The notes under the pieces: model-generated | Databases searched by the model: none | Told to the model about the DNA's origin: nothing | What the model saw: the letters and a program-made list of their open reading frames with translations, nothing else | Program-made: the position numbers and the translations under genes | Assembly (NCBI GenBank): GCA_002429315.1 | Contig: DIZC01000062.1 | Location: 8,301 to 30,556, forward strand | From: Alphaproteobacteria bacterium UBA6038 | GTDB lineage: Bacteria > Pseudomonadota > Alphaproteobacteria > Micropepsales > Micropepsaceae | Direction: 5' to 3' | DNA: 22,256 bases | Part shown: positions 1 through 7,646 of the stretch, piece by piece | Layout: each line of letters starts with the position of its first letter | Numbering within the stretch: position 1 is the stretch's first letter

Positions 1-780
1 GGTGGACTTGCCGATGCCGTTGCCGGCGACGGACACCGGTTCGGATTTCAGGTCCCAGACCTGCGCGGTGGCGTTCTTGTACTTGTTGATGTCGGCCTCG
101 CCCGGCGCGAGCTTCTTGAGCCGGATGAGATAGAGGAGCCTCGAGTCGCTGCTCCACGAGGTCGCGCCGAAATCCGCGCGGTCGATCGGCCCCGCGATCT
201 GCTTTCCGCCCGCCGCGTCATAGACGAACAGCGAGGCGGCTTCCGACCCGCCGGCGGAAATGCCCGCCGCCACTTTCGTCCCATCGGGCGAGGCGAGGAA
301 GTAGTTGATGGCGTAAGGCGTGCCGCCATGCGCGGCGCGGATCGCCGCCACGTCGACGATCTTGCGCTTGCCTTTGGCGTCCTTCACCACGAGATCGAAA
401 TTGTCGGCGCCGGGCGTGCGCTCCTCGTAGAAGGCGCGGCCGCCATAGGTGGCGTAGTTCTGGATGAAGCCGAAGCTGCCGGTGAACGCCGCCACCCGCT
501 TGGCGAGCGCGGCATGCGGCGCGATCGCATCGATGACGCTGCGGGTGTAGGCGCCCTGCGCCTTCATCCACGCCTTCGTTTCGGGACCCATCTGCTCCAT
601 GTAGCGGTAATTGTCGGTGACCTGCCGGCCGAAGAGGGTCTCGCTCACCGGCTTGGGGGGCGGAGGCGGCGGCTGCGCCGGCCCGCCGATGGGCGCCAGC
701 GGATCGGTTCCGTCCGCGGCGAGCGCCATCGAAAGGGCGAGCGCGCAGCCTGCGCCGAGCACGACAGCAGCGAATTTCAT
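1..780 (-). CDS. Prolyl oligopeptidase family (S9) serine peptidase, N-terminal part only
   Basis: The reading frame stays open from an ATG at 778-780 to the window edge, giving the first 260 residues; the C-terminal alpha/beta-hydrolase domain with the catalytic triad lies outside. Residues 1-22 form a signal peptide (Lys2, hydrophobic core, ALAA before Asp-Gly), so the enzyme should be exported. A Pro-rich linker follows, then the segment DNYRYMEQMGPETKAWMKAQ, typical of the S9A N-terminus, and beta-propeller-like strands including YFLASPDGTKVAAGIS. A GGAG ribosome site lies about 6 bases upstream. Family members cleave short proline-containing peptides. It diverges from the secreted protein starting at 992, with 211 bp between the starts. 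The family is fairly secure; substrate and catalytic integrity cannot be judged from this part. Confidence 0.85.
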   Translation of the reverse strand, partial: MKFAAVVLGAGCALALSMALAADGTDPLAPIGGPAQPPPPPPKPVSETLFGRQVTDNYRYMEQMGPETKAWMKAQGAYTRSVIDAIAPHAALAKRVAAFTGSFGFIQNYATYGGRAFYEERTPGADNFDLVVKDAKGKRKIVDVAAIRAAHGGTPYAINYFLASPDGTKVAAGISAGGSEAASLFVYDAAGGKQIAGPIDRADFGATSWSSDSRLLYLIRLKKLAPGEADINKYKNATAQVWDLKSEPVSVAGNGIGKST

Positions 781-991
781 GGAGGTCTCCCCACCCGTTT
801 TTTGCGGGCGGACTAGACCATCGGCGCGGCGAAAATGAAAGACGTGGAGCCGGGACGGCCGCACACAATCCGGCGAGCGCCCTCATTTTTGCGCTTGCCC
901 GGGGCAGCGCCGGCGGAACCGAAGCCGCCTTGGCGCGTTGAGCGCCGCACTGGGATCGGTCCCACCGAAGGGGAACTTCAGGAGACAATCG

Positions 992-2107
992 ATGCGATAT
1001 CCTTTGGCGTCGCTGGCGCTGCTGGCGAGTTCCCTGACGATGTCCGGCGTCGTAGCCGCCCCGACATCGGACATGATGCGGCACGCGCGGCCGCTGTTCC
1101 TCGCCCTGCCGAACAATGCGCCGGGCCATCTGGCGCCGGTGAGCCCCGCAGCCCAACTGACCCAGTGGAACGGCAGTTTCGTCGACCACAAGGGCAAGAC
1201 GGTGAACTACACGATGGTCGGCACCGACCCCGCCACCAACAATGCCCCGACCACCACTCCCGTTCTCATCATCCCGATCAAGATGGTCTACGGAGCCGCC
1301 AACGGAAACACCGTCCTCGATCCCGCGAAGACCAGGCTCCCGAACGGCCAGTCGCTGCTCAGCAATTTTCTGGGCTCGCCCCTGTTCAAAGCCAACGTGA
1401 CCTACGTGCAAGGCGGCGTGAATCTCGGCAAGACGCAGTACATCGACGCGTTCCAGCGGGGAAATTTCTGGTCATCCGTCAGCACGAACACGCAGTATCA
1501 TGTGCGGCTCGGCAGCCCCACTGTGTTGCCGGAGCAGAAGATCACCGTTCTTCCCGGTGAAGGCGACGTCGAGGCCAACCCGTTTGCGCCCCCGGGCGTC
1601 ACCGCCAATGTCGGCACGTTCGAGTACCAGCTCTTCGACAAGAAGCTGCAAAAATTCATCACGAACCTGGCGGAGATCAACCCGGGCGTCCTGCCGATCT
1701 TTGTCACCAAGGACATCTACCTGACGGAAGGGATCTGCTGCATCGGCGGCTATCACAGCGCCAACGGCAGCCAGCCGGCCGGTCAGACGTACGCCTATGC
1801 AACCTATGTCGACACGCCGGGCGCATTCTCCGAAGACGTCTCCGCCTTCTCGCACGAGATCGGCGAGTGGATGGACGATCCGTTCATCGACAATGTGGTG
1901 CACTGCAAGGACAACAGCATCATGGAAGACGGCGATCCGCTGGAGAACAACGCCAATTACGGCGCGTACCCCTACACGGTGAACGGCTTTACCTACAATC
2001 TGCAGTCGCTGGTGTTCATCGGCTATTTCGGCGCGCCGCCGAGCACGTCGGTGAACAGCTGGCTCAGTTTCCAGAACGACGAGCCGGCCGTCTGCCCAGG
2101 ACAGTGA
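992..2107 (+). CDS. Secreted protein with zincin-like HExxE motif, function unknown
   Basis: This is a 371-residue protein. I chose the ATG at 992, not the ATG at 938, because AGGAG (980-984) sits 7 bases before it and it begins directly with a signal peptide (RYPLASLALLASSLTMSG, cleavage near residue 23 at VVAA-P). The C-terminal half carries a CC pair (residues 249-250, GICCIGGYH), then FSHEIGEWMDDPF with His288, Glu289 and Glu292, and further on IMEDGDPLE. The HE..E arrangement followed by a second acidic motif resembles metal sites of secreted zincins, but the usual HExxH is absent, so peptidase activity is only a possibility. From memory, proteins with a similar HE-x-x-EWMDDP core occur as hypothetical secreted proteins in Acidobacteria. 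A second copy of its last 111 codons lies 4.77 kb downstream. Confidence 0.8.
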   Translation: MRYPLASLALLASSLTMSGVVAAPTSDMMRHARPLFLALPNNAPGHLAPVSPAAQLTQWNGSFVDHKGKTVNYTMVGTDPATNNAPTTTPVLIIPIKMVYGAANGNTVLDPAKTRLPNGQSLLSNFLGSPLFKANVTYVQGGVNLGKTQYIDAFQRGNFWSSVSTNTQYHVRLGSPTVLPEQKITVLPGEGDVEANPFAPPGVTANVGTFEYQLFDKKLQKFITNLAEINPGVLPIFVTKDIYLTEGICCIGGYHSANGSQPAGQTYAYATYVDTPGAFSEDVSAFSHEIGEWMDDPFIDNVVHCKDNSIMEDGDPLENNANYGAYPYTVNGFTYNLQSLVFIGYFGAPPSTSVNSWLSFQNDEPAVCPGQ

Positions 2108-2152
2108 ATTGACGCCATTTGCGTGAGTCGGGCCCGCTTCGGCAGTCCGATG
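1774..2152 (+). repeat. Direct repeat, copy 1 (3' end of HExxE gene plus 45 bp downstream)
   Basis: This segment matches 6547-6925 without gaps at a constant offset of 4773 bases. By eye there are about eleven mismatches, all in the first ~220 bases; the last ~160 bases, including the stop codon and 45 bp of 3' flank, look identical. Similarity ends abruptly at 2152. Confidence 0.9.
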
Positions 2153-2190
2153 CGAAATCAAAGCGGGCGCGAAGCGGTTGAAACGATACA

Positions 2191-2445
2191 GCGTTCCGCT
2201 TCCCCCCTCGCGGGACGTTGTCACCGGGCGCGCGCGGCTCTGTGAAGCTTGCGTTCCGCTTCCCCCCGCCTCGTGGGGGAAGCTGTCATCGGTCGCGGGT
2301 TACGCGAGCGATGACTGATGGGGGAACGTGCACGGCGATGTCGCAAGAGCTTGCAGACACGCCCCCCTTCCGTCTAACGCGCTCGCGCTGTCGCGCGGGC
2401 CGCGTCAGCCACCGTCCCCCACAAAGTTGGGGGGAAGGGGAAGTA
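2191..2445. repeat. Cluster of intergenic palindromic (REP-like) repeats
   Basis: The 436 bp between the HExxE gene and the EthD gene hold no convincing gene. A 17-base string starting GCGTTCCGCTTCCCC occurs directly repeated at 2191-2207 and 2251-2267. The segment around 2259-2290 (C-run, then GTGGGGGAAG) has an inverted partner at about 2412-2444 (GTCCCCCAC, then a G-run), so the two pair over roughly 30 bases. Between them a smaller hairpin (TCATCG..CGCG against CGCG..CGATGA, about 2286-2314) is visible. This looks like the noncoding repeat units scattered between genes in many Alphaproteobacteria; no transposase is present. Confidence 0.65.
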
Positions 2446-2543
2446 TGAGTTGAAACGGAGCGCCGCGCACGGGCGTACACGCCATTCCGTTTGTTCGACG
2501 CTGAGGCCTAGAGTGGCGGTCCTCAAAAACCACTCGGTGACCC

Positions 2544-2912
2544 ATGATCAAACTGACCTTCTGCTTGCACCGCGCGCCCGACCTGTCGCGCGAGGACTTC
2601 CAGGCCTATTGGTTCGACAAGCACGCGCCCTTGGTGGCGAAGCATCGCGAGACGCTTCGCATTCGCCGCTATGTACAACTGCATTCGTTGACCGCGGACC
2701 TCAATGACGTCATCCGCGCGCGGCGCGATTCACCGGAGATGTATGACGGCGTGGCGCAACTTTGGTGGGACAGTTTGGAGGATATGATGACCGCAGCGTC
2801 GTCCCCCGAAGGCCAAGCCGCCGGCCGGGAGCTTCTGGACGACGAGCGTAAGTTCATCGACCACTCCCGCTCGCCCCTGTTCTTCGGCGAGGACAAGACC
2901 ATCTTCGGATAG
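2544..2912 (+). CDS. EthD domain-containing protein
   Basis: This is a 122-residue protein beginning MIKLTFCLHRAPDLSREDF, with QAYWFDKHAPLV and later YDGVAQLWWDS, the normal layout of the ~100-residue EthD/dimeric alpha-beta barrel fold (PF07110). EthD is named after a protein needed for ethyl tert-butyl ether degradation; most relatives have no proven reaction, and the fold generally binds small hydrophobic ligands or heme. No signal peptide is seen, so it is probably cytoplasmic. GGTGA at 2536-2540 can serve as ribosome site. It stands alone on the plus strand after a repeat block, and a diverged copy of its C-terminal part follows at 3025. The family call is good; the function is open. Confidence 0.8.
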   Translation: MIKLTFCLHRAPDLSREDFQAYWFDKHAPLVAKHRETLRIRRYVQLHSLTADLNDVIRARRDSPEMYDGVAQLWWDSLEDMMTAASSPEGQAAGRELLDDERKFIDHSRSPLFFGEDKTIFG

Positions 2913-3024
2913 ACCGAATCTTGAAAAGCCAGGGCTCCGCGCGCGAACGGAACCGGCTTCCTGCTATCGACTGTGTTACGGGCAAGCACCTGGCCCGGCG
3001 CAAGGCCTGCTCGCCGCGGCTCTG

Positions 3025-3126
3025 TGGGACAATATGGAGGACATCGTGATCGGAACGTCGTCCCCCGCAGGCAAAGCCGCCGGCCTGGAATTTCTGGAAG
3101 ACGAGCGTAAGTTCATCGACCTCTCC
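3025..3126 (+). pseudogene. Fragment of a second EthD-domain gene
   Basis: Translation gives WDNMEDIVIGTSSPAG and EFLEDERKFIDLS, which match residues 75-108 of the EthD protein at 2544 (21 of 34 residues identical by eye). Homology starts near 3025 and stops at 3126, where the parent protein would continue for another 14 residues. No start codon or N-terminal half is recognisable between 2913 and 3024. Many differences change the amino acid, so this is an old paralogue, not a recent copy. Its broken end lies about 4 bases from the stop codon of the large minus-strand gene. Confidence 0.75.
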
Positions 3127-3129
3127 ATT

Positions 3130-6100
3130 TTATCCTTTATGGTTTGGCGGAACTGTACCCGCCAACAGCCGTGATTTGCCGGCGAAACTCAGGTTGATTG
3201 TCGCGATCCGGCTGATATCCAAACCGGGATTTTCGGTTTCCCGCACCGTCAATAGCCACGACGTGCAGGGGCTAACCCCGATGTAGTTCGTACTGGACAG
3301 GCTGCCGCCGCCGAGTTGCTTGGGGTTGCCGCTTCCATCCAATTCGTAGGAATAATACACTTCGATCGAGTCATGGCTGAATTCGACCGTGGCTCCCGTT
3401 GCATCCAGGAAGGGCGCGTACCCACTGTGGCGCAACCGCAGCATGAGCTGCCCGTTAGTGGTCGAGAACCCCGGAGCGGTAATCGTAAAGTCGCTCGCGG
3501 TCACCTGATACAACCCGGGCAACACGTTCAGCGGAACGGAAAACGGCAGCTCGTGAACGCCATTGTTGCCCGCGATGAACGTCTGGAACGGGTCGTCCTT
3601 GGCGTCGCTGTACACGCCCGTTGCCGCCGGTTGCAGCGTCACGTCCAGACTTTCGAACGGCTGCTGCGGCCCGTTGCTGTTGTTGATGAAATCCGGCAAC
3701 GCCGTCTGGATGTCCGAAAAAGCCGAGGCGATGTCGGCCATGGTGAGGGCGTGCTCCGAAGAACCCACCGACAGTTGGGGCTCGACCAGGGTGTAGTAAC
3801 TGAGCGCCGCGTTGGCTTCGAACAAGTAGCGCAACAGCAGCTTCTGCATGTCCTCATATGCGCCCGCCATGAAGGCCACATAGTCCGGCAGCGTCGGATC
3901 CTGGTTCGCCTGGTCGGCGAGCATTGTCGAGACGCGCGCGGACTCCGCCTGCTTCTGCGCGATGGTGGCCTCTATCTGCGCCTGGAGGATCACGAGCGAA
4001 TCCGATTCCAGGATCTTCTGGTTGCGGGCCTGCACGGACGCCAAATAGGCGTGCATTGCGGTGACGTAGACCTGAGCCTCCGGCATTGCGAGATATGGCT
4101 GCATCATCTGGTCGAAATCGCTCCTCTGCACGGCGATCTTCCCGGCGTCGGGTGCGTTGGCGATCAAGCCGGCCAGCTGCGACCAGGCGTTCTTGACCGA
4201 TTGTATGTCCGACGTCGCCGTCTTGATGCCTTTGATGATGGTGTTGGCGCCGGAGAGGTCGGCACCCACGCTATCCAGCGCGCTGCCCATTTTCTGCAGG
4301 TCCTGCAACCCGCCGGCACCCGTGGTGATCACCGCCCCGACCGCCTGCAGGATGGCCATGAAATTCGCGCAGCCGACCTTTGCCACCAGCGCGTCCTGAA
4401 AGGCGGTCTGCGCTGCGACCAGTGCGTTGAACTGAGTTTCGATTTGCGCGTGGAGATCGTCGATCGCCTGATTGACGGGCCCCTGCTGGTCGGCGGCCTT
4501 CTGCATCTGGTCTTGCAGCTGCTGAATCGCGCTTTGCACACCATCGAGCCGCGATTTGATCGCTTCCAGGCGCGCGGTGTCGGACTGCTGTTGATCCGCG
4601 AAGCGGAAATAGTCCTGCTCGACGATTTCGCCGGCGGTCAGCAAGCTCCCCAGCGCCGTAAGGTAGGTCGGCGCATCGGCGAGTGGGACGGCATTGCGGG
4701 GCCGGCCGTAAAACGTGAGGCCTTGGCTCAGCTGGGTCAGCAGCGTTCCGACGCGGCCGCCGATCGAACCCCACTCCCCGTCCTGGCTGCAGACTTGCGA
4801 AAGCCAGCTCAGCAGCGTGGTCGCGGTGTCGTAATCGCCATTGAAGTATGCGCGTTCGGCTTTCTGAAGCGTCCCAAGCGCAAGCGAGATGGGATAGACC
4901 GCCTGAAAGCCGGACGCGACTTCCGATTGCCAGACGTTCGTTCCGGGATAACCTCCGGCGCCGCCCGTGGGGCCTCCGCCGTACCCCCCGGTGTCGCCCG
5001 GAGGGCCTGTATCGGCCCGATCGTCGCCGAGGTAACATTCCGACACGCCCAGATCATCGGATGAATGACTGTCCATGTGCCGGCCGCCCAATCCGCCTCC
5101 GCCGACCGGACCTGGGCTACCGGGTGACGCACCTTGGTCGGGGCCGGGGCCGCCGTACTGAACCGGCATGCTCGGCTGCCCTTCGATGAGCTTGAGCAGG
5201 GAGCCGCCGCCATTGCCTCCATCGCCCGAGGCGCCCGCATCGCCGCCGTCCCCACCATCGCCGCCTTTTCCGCCCGGTTCCGGATTATCCTCCCAGCCGC
5301 TGCAATAATCGCCCCCCTGGGTGCAATCGGCGCCCATCGAGCCTTGCGCGCCGCTGCCGCCCGGCCCGCCTCCCTGGCCTCTGCCGCCTGCGCCACCCGG
5401 GCTGACGAAATTCAATGTGCCGACCAGACCCGCGGCCATGATCGTCAGGTGGCCGCCATCCTGTCCGCGGCCGCCGGCTGCACCGGTCACGCCCTTGCCG
5501 CCTTTTGCGCCCGGCGTCGCACCGTCGAGGCCCTTATCCGCCACGCTGTCCGCCGGGTACGCGTTTCCGGGCGCTCCCGAAAGATCGATGGTCGCGCCGT
5601 TCGCGATGATGGATCGGGCGACGATCGACAGATTGCCCTGATGCTTCAGCTGCGACGGAAGCGTCAGCGTATCGGCATAGATGGTGACATCCTGGCTTTC
5701 CGGCACCATGTCCTGAGAGAGCACCAGATCGACATCGTTGATGACATAGCTGTTGTCGTCGTCGGCTCGCAGAACTGCCGGGTGATGCAGCGAGGCGATA
5801 GGCCAGATCGGAGCGGCAGTCTCGCCGGTGATCCTGTTCGCTACGCTCCCGTTCCGGACGACACAATCGAGCGACAATCGATCGCGGCTCAGATTTGTCT
5901 GGTCATGCATGGAGCGGCGAATTTCCGTTTCGGAGAGAGTGCGGTTCCAGGCCCGTGCTCCATGCATGAACACGCTTTCGCCGCTGGGGGCGCCCCACAA
6001 TAGCGGCCCGCATTCCTCGATCGCTTGCGGTTCCAACAGGTCGCTGTGGCTCTCTGCGATAAACCTGCCGTCGACATAGATGCGCGCGGACCGCCCATGC

Positions 6101-6399
6101 ACCGAGACCGCAAGGTGATGCCATTGCCTGTCCCAGATATTCAGATTTTCGGTCAGCGTCGCCTGTCTGCTGGGCGAGCCATCGTCGGCGCGAATCAACG
6201 AAAGAGCACCCCGGGTGAGGCTCAAGGCCGTGCGCCGGCGAGCATCCCGGGCGCCCGACTCGAATACAAACCACATCACCCGGGCAGAACGACCGATCCG
6301 GACCCAAGCTTCGAAAGTGGAATTGCAGAGTTCGATCGCCGGATCGCACTTGAAATGAAATGCCGTGATCGTGGGCATTTCCATGACAGAGGTTCGCAT
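3130..6399 (-). CDS. Large LamG-like / Gly-rich / helical multidomain protein, function unknown
   Basis: This is a 1089-residue protein with no signal peptide. Residues ~10-200 read as a LamG/concanavalin-like jelly roll (FEAWVRIG; WHHLAVSVHGRSARIYVDGR; ARAWNRTLSETEIR, the typical end of such domains). Residues ~215-275 are alternating beta strands (VTIYADTLTLPSQ, LSIVARSIIANGATIDLSG). Residues ~275-485 are Gly-rich with collagen-like GGxGG repeats. Residues ~495-600 are helical (AERAYFNGDYDTATTLL, TPR-like), and ~600-900 form long amphipathic helices, interrupted at 676-700 by a hydrophobic Gly/Ala-rich stretch (FMAILQAVGAVITTGAGG). Residues ~905-1089 are predicted beta. ATG 6397-6399 was chosen because no later Met has a better ribosome site; GAG stands about 9 bases upstream. 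I do not recognise the family as a whole. An adhesin or a helical pore-forming toxin is conceivable but unproven. Broken gene copies flank it on both sides. Confidence 0.85.
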   Translation of the reverse strand: MRTSVMEMPTITAFHFKCDPAIELCNSTFEAWVRIGRSARVMWFVFESGARDARRRTALSLTRGALSLIRADDGSPSRQATLTENLNIWDRQWHHLAVSVHGRSARIYVDGRFIAESHSDLLEPQAIEECGPLLWGAPSGESVFMHGARAWNRTLSETEIRRSMHDQTNLSRDRLSLDCVVRNGSVANRITGETAAPIWPIASLHHPAVLRADDDNSYVINDVDLVLSQDMVPESQDVTIYADTLTLPSQLKHQGNLSIVARSIIANGATIDLSGAPGNAYPADSVADKGLDGATPGAKGGKGVTGAAGGRGQDGGHLTIMAAGLVGTLNFVSPGGAGGRGQGGGPGGSGAQGSMGADCTQGGDYCSGWEDNPEPGGKGGDGGDGGDAGASGDGGNGGGSLLKLIEGQPSMPVQYGGPGPDQGASPGSPGPVGGGGLGGRHMDSHSSDDLGVSECYLGDDRADTGPPGDTGGYGGGPTGGAGGYPGTNVWQSEVASGFQAVYPISLALGTLQKAERAYFNGDYDTATTLLSWLSQVCSQDGEWGSIGGRVGTLLTQLSQGLTFYGRPRNAVPLADAPTYLTALGSLLTAGEIVEQDYFRFADQQQSDTARLEAIKSRLDGVQSAIQQLQDQMQKAADQQGPVNQAIDDLHAQIETQFNALVAAQTAFQDALVAKVGCANFMAILQAVGAVITTGAGGLQDLQKMGSALDSVGADLSGANTIIKGIKTATSDIQSVKNAWSQLAGLIANAPDAGKIAVQRSDFDQMMQPYLAMPEAQVYVTAMHAYLASVQARNQKILESDSLVILQAQIEATIAQKQAESARVSTMLADQANQDPTLPDYVAFMAGAYEDMQKLLLRYLFEANAALSYYTLVEPQLSVGSSEHALTMADIASAFSDIQTALPDFINNSNGPQQPFESLDVTLQPAATGVYSDAKDDPFQTFIAGNNGVHELPFSVPLNVLPGLYQVTASDFTITAPGFSTTNGQLMLRLRHSGYAPFLDATGATVEFSHDSIEVYYSYELDGSGNPKQLGGGSLSSTNYIGVSPCTSWLLTVRETENPGLDISRIATINLSFAGKSRLLAGTVPPNHKG

Positions 6400-6546
6400 C
6401 GCTCATTCTCACGCGTCGAAGGACAAGCGCGATTGGGACACTCTTTGCGAACCGAAGCAAGATGCAAGCATTTCAGCTTCTATAAGAACCTACAAAGAGC
6501 GGTTGAGACAAACTGTCGAACGGCGACCCATTTGCGACCTAGCGCC

Positions 6547-6880
6547 GCCGGCCGGCCAGACGTACGCCTACGCGACGTATGTCGACACGCCGGGCGCATT
6601 CTCCGAAGACGTCTCCGCCTTTTCGCATGAGATCGGCGAGTGGATGGACGATCCGTTCATCGACAATGTGGTGAACTGCAAGGACAACAGCATCATGGAG
6701 GACGGCGATCCGCTGGAGAACAACGCCAATTACGGCGCCTACCCGTACACGGTGAACGGCTTTACCTACAATCTGCAATCGCTGGTGTTCATCGGCTATT
6801 TCGGCGCGCCGCCGAGCACGTCGGTGAACAGCTGGCTCAGTTTCCAGAACGACGAGCCGGCCGTCTGCCCAGGACAGTGA
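6547..6880 (+). pseudogene. 5'-truncated second copy of the HExxE secreted protein gene
   Basis: Codons for the last 111 residues of the protein at 992-2107 are present in frame, including FSHEIGEWMDDPF, IMEDGDPLE and the terminal EPAVCPGQ plus stop. The signal peptide and first ~260 residues are missing. An in-frame ATG exists at 6365, but it lies inside the opposite-strand gene and the intervening codons resemble nothing in the parent, so I treat this as a remnant. About eleven base differences from copy 1 are visible, and ten are silent; the exception is His to Asn just after the DNVV segment. That pattern suggests the copy was under protein-level selection before it was truncated. Confidence 0.8.
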
Positions 6881-6925
6881 ATTGACGCCATTTGCGTGAG
6901 TCGGGCCCGCTTCGGCAGTCCGATG
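6547..6925 (+). repeat. Direct repeat, copy 2 (partner of 1774-2152)
   Basis: This is a gapless match to 1774-2152, including 45 bp beyond the stop codon. After 6925 the two copies diverge, and here a terminator hairpin begins within 10 bp. Recombination between the two copies would delete the intervening 4.77 kb. Confidence 0.9.
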
Positions 6926-6931
6926 CCAAAC

Positions 6932-6961
6932 AAAAAGCCCGCCGGGTGACCGGCGGGCTTT
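6932..6961 (-). terminator. Rho-independent terminator of the DUF992 gene
   Basis: There is a perfect 12-bp stem (AAAGCCCGCCGG at 6934-6945, complement at 6950-6961) with a 4-base GTGA loop. On the minus strand the hairpin runs into five T residues (6936-6932), a good intrinsic terminator 56 bp after the stop of the DUF992 gene. On the plus strand the T run is shorter, but the hairpin could also stop transcription leaving the truncated HExxE copy. Confidence 0.85.
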
Positions 6962-7016
6962 CTGCCTAGGGTGAACGCAATGTGCGGCGTCAATGCACCG
7001 CAGCTTTGCGGCGGTA

Positions 7017-7496
7017 TTAGGGCACGGATCTGAGGCTCATCGCGCCGATACCGCCGGCCACGTTGAGGCCGGTATTGCCTTCGATCGACAGCGGCTGCAG
7101 CGTGATCGAGCGGTCCAGCCCGCCGACCAGCGCATGGGCGCCCACGCCCACGCCGACCGTGGCGCTCGCCGTGGCGCCGGCATAATCGCCCTGCAGCGCG
7201 CCGCGCTTGGGTCCGCTGCTCGGCGCGAACACTTCCCAGATGATCGTCGCGCTGGAGGTGTAGCCGATATCGACGCCGAATTTCGAAATCGAGCCGATGT
7301 AATGCTCACCCATGCCGTGGCCGGGCGCGAAGTTGCACCGCAGATCCTTGGAGGATCCGAAGATGAACCCCCAGCCGCTGGCCACCTGGCAGGTCAATGT
7401 ACCCACTTTGACGCCGTCGGCCTGTGCCGGCGCGGCGAGCGCCATGGCGCCGGCCATCAACGCACCGAACATCGCCATTCCAAATTTCTTCGACAT
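7017..7496 (-). CDS. DUF992 domain-containing exported protein
   Basis: This is a 159-residue protein with a clear signal peptide (residues 1-26, KKFGMAMFGALMAG..., cleaved after PAQA). The mature part reads GVKVGTLTCQVASGWGFIFG, SSKDLRCNF, SISKFGVDIGYTSSATIIW and VFAP, the signature of DUF992 (PF06186), including two conserved cysteines (36 and 54) that could form a disulfide. DUF992 proteins are small periplasmic or envelope proteins of Alphaproteobacteria with no established function. A strong AAGGAG ribosome site (7503-7508) precedes the ATG. It is a single gene with its own terminator. Confidence 0.88.
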   Translation of the reverse strand: MSKKFGMAMFGALMAGAMALAAPAQADGVKVGTLTCQVASGWGFIFGSSKDLRCNFAPGHGMGEHYIGSISKFGVDIGYTSSATIIWEVFAPSSGPKRGALQGDYAGATASATVGVGVGAHALVGGLDRSITLQPLSIEGNTGLNVAGGIGAMSLRSVP

Positions 7497-7564
7497 TCTT
7501 CAACTCCTTGTTGGTTTCCGGCTTTCAGCCGCGCCTGACCCGTCAGGGCCCACGCGTTGCATGG

Positions 7565-7593
7565 GTGGCCCGCACCCAAAACGTGCGGGCCAC
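7565..7593. repeat. Intergenic hairpin repeat unit
   Basis: GTGGCCCGCAC (7565-7575) and GTGCGGGCCAC (7583-7593) form a perfect 11-bp stem with a 7-base loop. The preceding CATGGGTGGCC head resembles the units at 19922-20003, so this may be a solitary member of the same repeat family. It lies in the 150 bp between the DUF992 start and the transposon. Confidence 0.6.
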
Positions 7594-7638
7594 GGGCGGG
7601 GTTCCTTTGTTGCAGGGTCGCATGGCCGAAACAAATTA

Positions 7639-7646
7639 TCAATTGA
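7639..7646. repeat. Target site duplication, left copy
   Basis: TCAATTGA stands immediately outside the left inverted repeat and is repeated exactly at 9901-9908. Eight bases is the duplication length known for the IS1595 family. Confidence 0.88.

Noticed and set aside
218..1411. 397-codon open frame on the minus strand
   Set aside because: It spans the start regions of two divergent, well-supported genes in a wrong frame, and its Arg/Ala-rich protein matches nothing.
2191..2445. CRISPR array
   Set aside because: The repeats are few, unevenly spaced and palindromic, with no regular spacers and no cas genes nearby.
3316..5064. 582-codon open frame on the plus strand
   Set aside because: It lies entirely antisense to the large multidomain gene; its composition (Arg/His/Gln/Val-rich, no motif) is that of a codon shadow, and no ribosome site was seen.
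5100..5580. Gly-rich segment as a frameshift or low-complexity artefact
   Set aside because: The frame stays open on both sides with domains continuing, and the varied GGxGG triplets use mixed codons, so it reads as genuine protein sequence.
6365..6880. Intact 171-residue gene containing the second HExxE copy
   Set aside because: The proposed start lies inside the opposite-strand gene, and the first ~60 codons have no likeness to the parent protein and no signal peptide; a truncated remnant is simpler.
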